The notes beneath the pieces are model-generated. The model was not told the origin of the DNA and made no database searches. It saw only the letters and a program-made list of their open reading frames with translations. 64,000 nucleotides of DNA from Streptomyces sp. NRRL F-6492 (lineage in GTDB: Bacteria > Actinomycetota > Actinomycetes > Streptomycetales > Streptomycetaceae): NCBI RefSeq assembly GCF_001280125.1, contig NZ_LGEG01000255.1:1-64000 (forward strand), read 5' to 3'. The position numbers were made by a program, and so were the translations under genes. Below, in pieces: positions 61,839-64,000 of this stretch; position 1 is the first letter of the stretch; each line of letters starts with the position of its first letter.

Positions 61839-62192
61839 ATGACCACCCCCCGCCCGACGACGACCCTCTGGCGCCCCACGGGCCCCGTGGAGCTGGGCCT
61901 CGTCCGGGAGTCGGGGTGGCGCGCCTGGCCGCCGCGGCTTCCGGAGCAGCCGATCTTCTATCCGGTGATGAACGAGGACTACGCGATCCGGATCGCCCGC
62001 GACTGGAACGTGAAGCACAGCGGCGCGGGCTTCGTCACGCGCTTCGAGGTCGACACGGAGTTCCTGCGCAGGTACCCGGTCCAGCGGGCGGGCGGACGGA
62101 CGATCCTGGAGCTGTGGGTGCCGGCGGAGGAGCTGGAGGAGTTCAACGCGCATATCGTGGGGGAGATCCAGGTGGTCCACGAGTTCCGCTGA
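61839..62192 (+). CDS. Small conserved protein, annotated elsewhere as ADP-ribosylation/crystallin J1
   Basis: A 117-residue protein with TLWRPTGPVELGLVRESG at the N-terminus, LPEQPIFYPVMNEDYAIRIA, RDWNVKHSGAGFVTRFEVD and ELWVPAEELEEFNAHIVG. Homologous small actinobacterial proteins are often called ADP-ribosylation/crystallin J1, but nothing here is diagnostic for an ADP-ribosylglycohydrolase. The function is not known. ATG start with GGAACGAAGG upstream. 28 bp before the VOC gene, same direction. Confidence 0.75.
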   Translation: MTTPRPTTTLWRPTGPVELGLVRESGWRAWPPRLPEQPIFYPVMNEDYAIRIARDWNVKHSGAGFVTRFEVDTEFLRRYPVQRAGGRTILELWVPAEELEEFNAHIVGEIQVVHEFR

Positions 62193-62220
62193 GAGCCGTC
62201 CCCGTGCCGAGGAGTACCCG

Positions 62221-62571
62221 ATGAGCGTGCGCCGCGTCGTCCCCAACCTCCGGACGACCGCCCCGGAGGAGAACAGGGACTTCTACGGTCTCCTCGGCTT
62301 CGAGCAGGTCATGGACCACGGCTGGATCGCGACCCTCGCCTCGCCGGCCGTCCCCGCCGCCCAGCTCAGCCTGATGGGCGCGGACCCGACCGCCCCCGTC
62401 GCCCCGGACCTGAGCGTGGAGGTGGCGGACGTGGACGCGGTGTACGCGGCGGTGCGGGCGGCGGGCGCGGAGGTCGTGCACCCGCTGACGGACGAGGAGT
62501 GGGGCGTCCGCCGCTTCTTCGTACGGGACCCGGACGGCCGGGTCGTCAACGTGCTCGGCCACCGGGCCTGA
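62221..62571 (+). CDS. VOC family protein (glyoxalase superfamily)
   Basis: The 116-residue protein has the VOC fold: VVPNLRTTAPEENRDFYGLLG at the start, LSVEVADVDAVYAAVRAAGAE in the middle and RRFFVRDPDGRVVNVLGH at the end. Similar to fosfomycin/bleomycin-type and unknown-substrate VOC enzymes. Possibly co-transcribed with the preceding small gene. Convergent with the hypothetical gene at 62.5-63.0 kb, whose frameshifted end overlaps it by 26 bp. Confidence 0.9.
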   Translation: MSVRRVVPNLRTTAPEENRDFYGLLGFEQVMDHGWIATLASPAVPAAQLSLMGADPTAPVAPDLSVEVADVDAVYAAVRAAGAEVVHPLTDEEWGVRRFFVRDPDGRVVNVLGHRA

Positions 62572-62971
62572 GGGGGGCCACCGGCCGCGGGCGCCCGAGG
62601 CGCCGCGCCGTCACCGGCCGGGCTGCGGCTCGCCCAGGACCTCGCCGCCGATGTGCGCGGCGAGCTTCCGGGACGTCCTCCAGGAGGTACAGCGGAAGGT
62701 GGCGCTCCAGCACGTCGTCGCCCGCCGCCGCGACGTCCGGGTCGAACCGGAGGTGCTCCCCCGTCGGCCCGGTGCGCACCCCCGCGTAGTTGAACTCCGC
62801 CCCGGGCAGGACCTCCGCCATCCGCCGGAGGTCCGCGACCGTCTCCAGCTCCGCGAAGAGCCCGACCTCGTCGTCCCGCTCCGCCAGCAGTCCGCACAGA
62901 CGCCTGGCCCGCGCGTACGCCGTCACCGCGTCGGTGGTCCGGAAGACCGCGTACGCCCTCGAATTGCCCAT
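62546..62971 (-). CDS. Conserved hypothetical protein, probable 3' frameshift
   Basis: The open frame is 141 residues (MGNSRAYAVFRTTDAVTAYA). The first ~100 residues look like a real globular protein (LCGLLAERDDEVGLFAEL, RHLPLYLLEDV). After residue 99 the frame turns into an Arg/Ala/Gly-rich string overlapping the VOC gene. In the neighbouring frame the sequence continues sensibly as KLAAHIGGEVLGEPQPGR and stops at 62611. One extra base in the G-run 62670-62672 would explain this. So the intact gene would be about 120 residues, 62971-62611. Function unknown. Confidence 0.6.
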   Translation of the reverse strand: MGNSRAYAVFRTTDAVTAYARARRLCGLLAERDDEVGLFAELETVADLRRMAEVLPGAEFNYAGVRTGPTGEHLRFDPDVAAAGDDVLERHLPLYLLEDVPEARRAHRRRGPGRAAARPVTARRLGRPRPVAPLRPGGRAR

Positions 62972-63050
62972 GGTGGGAACGGTCGGGAGGACGGGGCGTC
63001 GGGGGGATCCGCGGACGGCGACCTGCCGTTCCTGATCCCGTGCCAGACCT

Positions 63051-64000
63051 TCAGACCACCCGCACGCCCCTCCGCCACACCTCCGACACCAGCGGCACCC
63101 CCGGCCGGTAGGCCAGGTGGACGTGGGACGGGGCGTTCAGGAGGGTGAGGTCGGCGCGGGTGCCGGGGGTGAGGCGGCCGACGTCCGTGCGGCGGAGGGC
63201 CGCCGCGCCGCCGGCCGTGGCGGACCAGAGGGCCTCGTCGGGGGTCATGCCCATGTCCCGGACCGCCAGGGCGACGCAGAAGGGGACGGAGGAGGTGAAG
63301 GAGGAGCCCGGGTTGCAGTCCGTGGAGAGGGCCACCGTGACGCCCGCGTCCAGGAGGCGGCGGGCGTCCGGCCACTCGGCGCGGGTGGAGAACTCCGCCC
63401 CCGGCAGGAGGGTGGCGACCGTGTTCCCCGACGCCAGGGCGTCGACGTCCTCGTCCGTCAGGTGCGTGCAGTGGTCCGCGCTCGCCGCGTCGAGCTCCAC
63501 CGCCAGCTGGACGCCGGGGCCGTACGTGAGCTGGTTGGCGTGGATCCTGGGGTGGAGGCCCTTCGCCTTGCCCGCCGTGAGGATCGCGCGGGCCTGGTCG
63601 CCGTCGAAGGCGCCCTTCTCGCAGAAGACGTCCACCCAGCGGGCGTACGGGGCGCAGGCGTCGAGCATCTCGCCCGTCACCAGGTCCACGTACGCGGCCG
63701 GGTCGTCGGCGTGGTCCGGGGGGACGATGTGCGCGCCGAGGTAGGTGACCTCGTCGGTGTGCTCGGCGGCGATGCGCAGGGCACGGGCCTCGTCCTCGAC
63801 CGTCAGGCCGTAGCCGGACTTCGTCTCGAAGGTGGTCGTGCCCTGGGCGAGGGCCTCGCGCAGGTAGCGGGCGACGTTCGCCGACAGGGCCTCGTCGCTC
63901 GCCGCGCGGGTCGCCGCCACCGTCGTGCGGATGCCGCCCGCCCGGTACGGCTGCCCGGACATGCGGGCGTTGAACTCGGCCGTGCGGTCGCCCGCGAAGA
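63051..64000 (-). CDS. hutI: Imidazolonepropionase (partial, 5' end beyond the window)
   Basis: The enzyme opens 4-imidazolone-5-propionate to N-formimino-glutamate in histidine degradation. The visible ~316 residues include [12 protein letters not shown] at the window edge, then [63 protein letters not shown] (metal His) and [15 protein letters not shown] (catalytic Asp). The amidohydrolase fold is intact to its normal C-terminus at RRGVRVV. The first ~80 residues and the start lie to the right of position 64000. Confidence 0.94.
   Translation of the reverse strand, partial: FAGDRTAEFNARMSGQPYRAGGIRTTVAATRAASDEALSANVARYLREALAQGTTTFETKSGYGLTVEDEARALRIAAEHTDEVTYLGAHIVPPDHADDPAAYVDLVTGEMLDACAPYARWVDVFCEKGAFDGDQARAILTAGKAKGLHPRIHANQLTYGPGVQLAVELDAASADHCTHLTDEDVDALASGNTVATLLPGAEFSTRAEWPDARRLLDAGVTVALSTDCNPGSSFTSSVPFCVALAVRDMGMTPDEALWSATAGGAAALRRTDVGRLTPGTRADLTLLNAPSHVHLAYRPGVPLVSEVWRRGVRVV

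Overview
The window is chromosomal DNA of a Streptomyces or very close relative. The evidence is the very high GC content with G/C-ending codons, frequent GTG starts, GTGA/ATGA gene overlaps, a WhiB developmental regulator, an F420 biosynthesis pair, several LytR-CpsA-Psr (LCP) proteins, a SigB/SigF-type sigma factor with partner-switching proteins, and a SpoIIM-family membrane protein. Most of it looks like conserved core chromosome. I see no phage, insertion sequence, tRNA or CRISPR array.

Layout. 1-320: leader and promoter array of an rRNA operon that runs leftward out of the window. 0.4-3.2 kb: SpoIIM-family protein, RDD protein and a hypothetical. 3.3-11.3 kb: a leftward block with S-adenosylhomocysteinase (ahcY), a CDF cation transporter, manA, a SIS-domain protein, Trm112, manB and a DUF3499 protein. 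11.6-18.2 kb: a small metallopeptidase-like protein, a DUF5719 secreted protein, a very large membrane glycosyltransferase with a Gln/Tyr-rich tail, and whiB. 18.7-21.7 kb: a poly-cysteine leader peptide, a cysteine-dioxygenase-like cupin and the F420 genes cofD/fbiA and fbiB. 21.7-26.7 kb: an AlkA-like glycosylase, a manC-like nucleotidyltransferase, an exported PGRP/amidase and a TIGR03089 protein. 26.9-36.9 kb: five LCP phosphotransferases with a GT2 glycosyltransferase and a thioesterase interspersed. 37-41.6 kb: a UDP-sugar dehydrogenase, a cupin, a gluconolactonase remnant, a GDSL esterase and small genes. 41.6-49.1 kb: M19 dipeptidase, purE and purK, GtrA, an OmpR-type two-component pair and a POT peptide transporter. 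49.3-51.3 kb: HATPase anti-sigma factor, STAS antagonist and SigB-family sigma factor. 51.5-61.6 kb: an apparent cell-surface polysaccharide locus (DegT aminotransferase, flippase with an extra membrane domain, GH26-like hydrolase, polytopic membrane proteins, NodB deacetylase, GT2, CelD-type acyltransferase). 61.8-64 kb: small conserved proteins, one of them frameshifted, and the 3' part of hutI.

How the genes fit together. The dominant theme is sugar-nucleotide and envelope-glycan metabolism. ManA, ManB and the ManC-like enzyme make GDP-mannose. The LCP proteins attach polymers to peptidoglycan. The glycosyltransferases, flippase and deacetylase build or modify surface glycans. Regulatory features of note are the polycysteine leader ahead of the cysteine dioxygenase/F420 genes, a BldD-like site at whiB, a large hairpin in the ahcY leader, and an 11-bp direct repeat near the two-component pair.

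Limits: all functions come from reading motifs and from family knowledge. No database search was run. Promoter, operator and RNA-structure calls are pattern-based.
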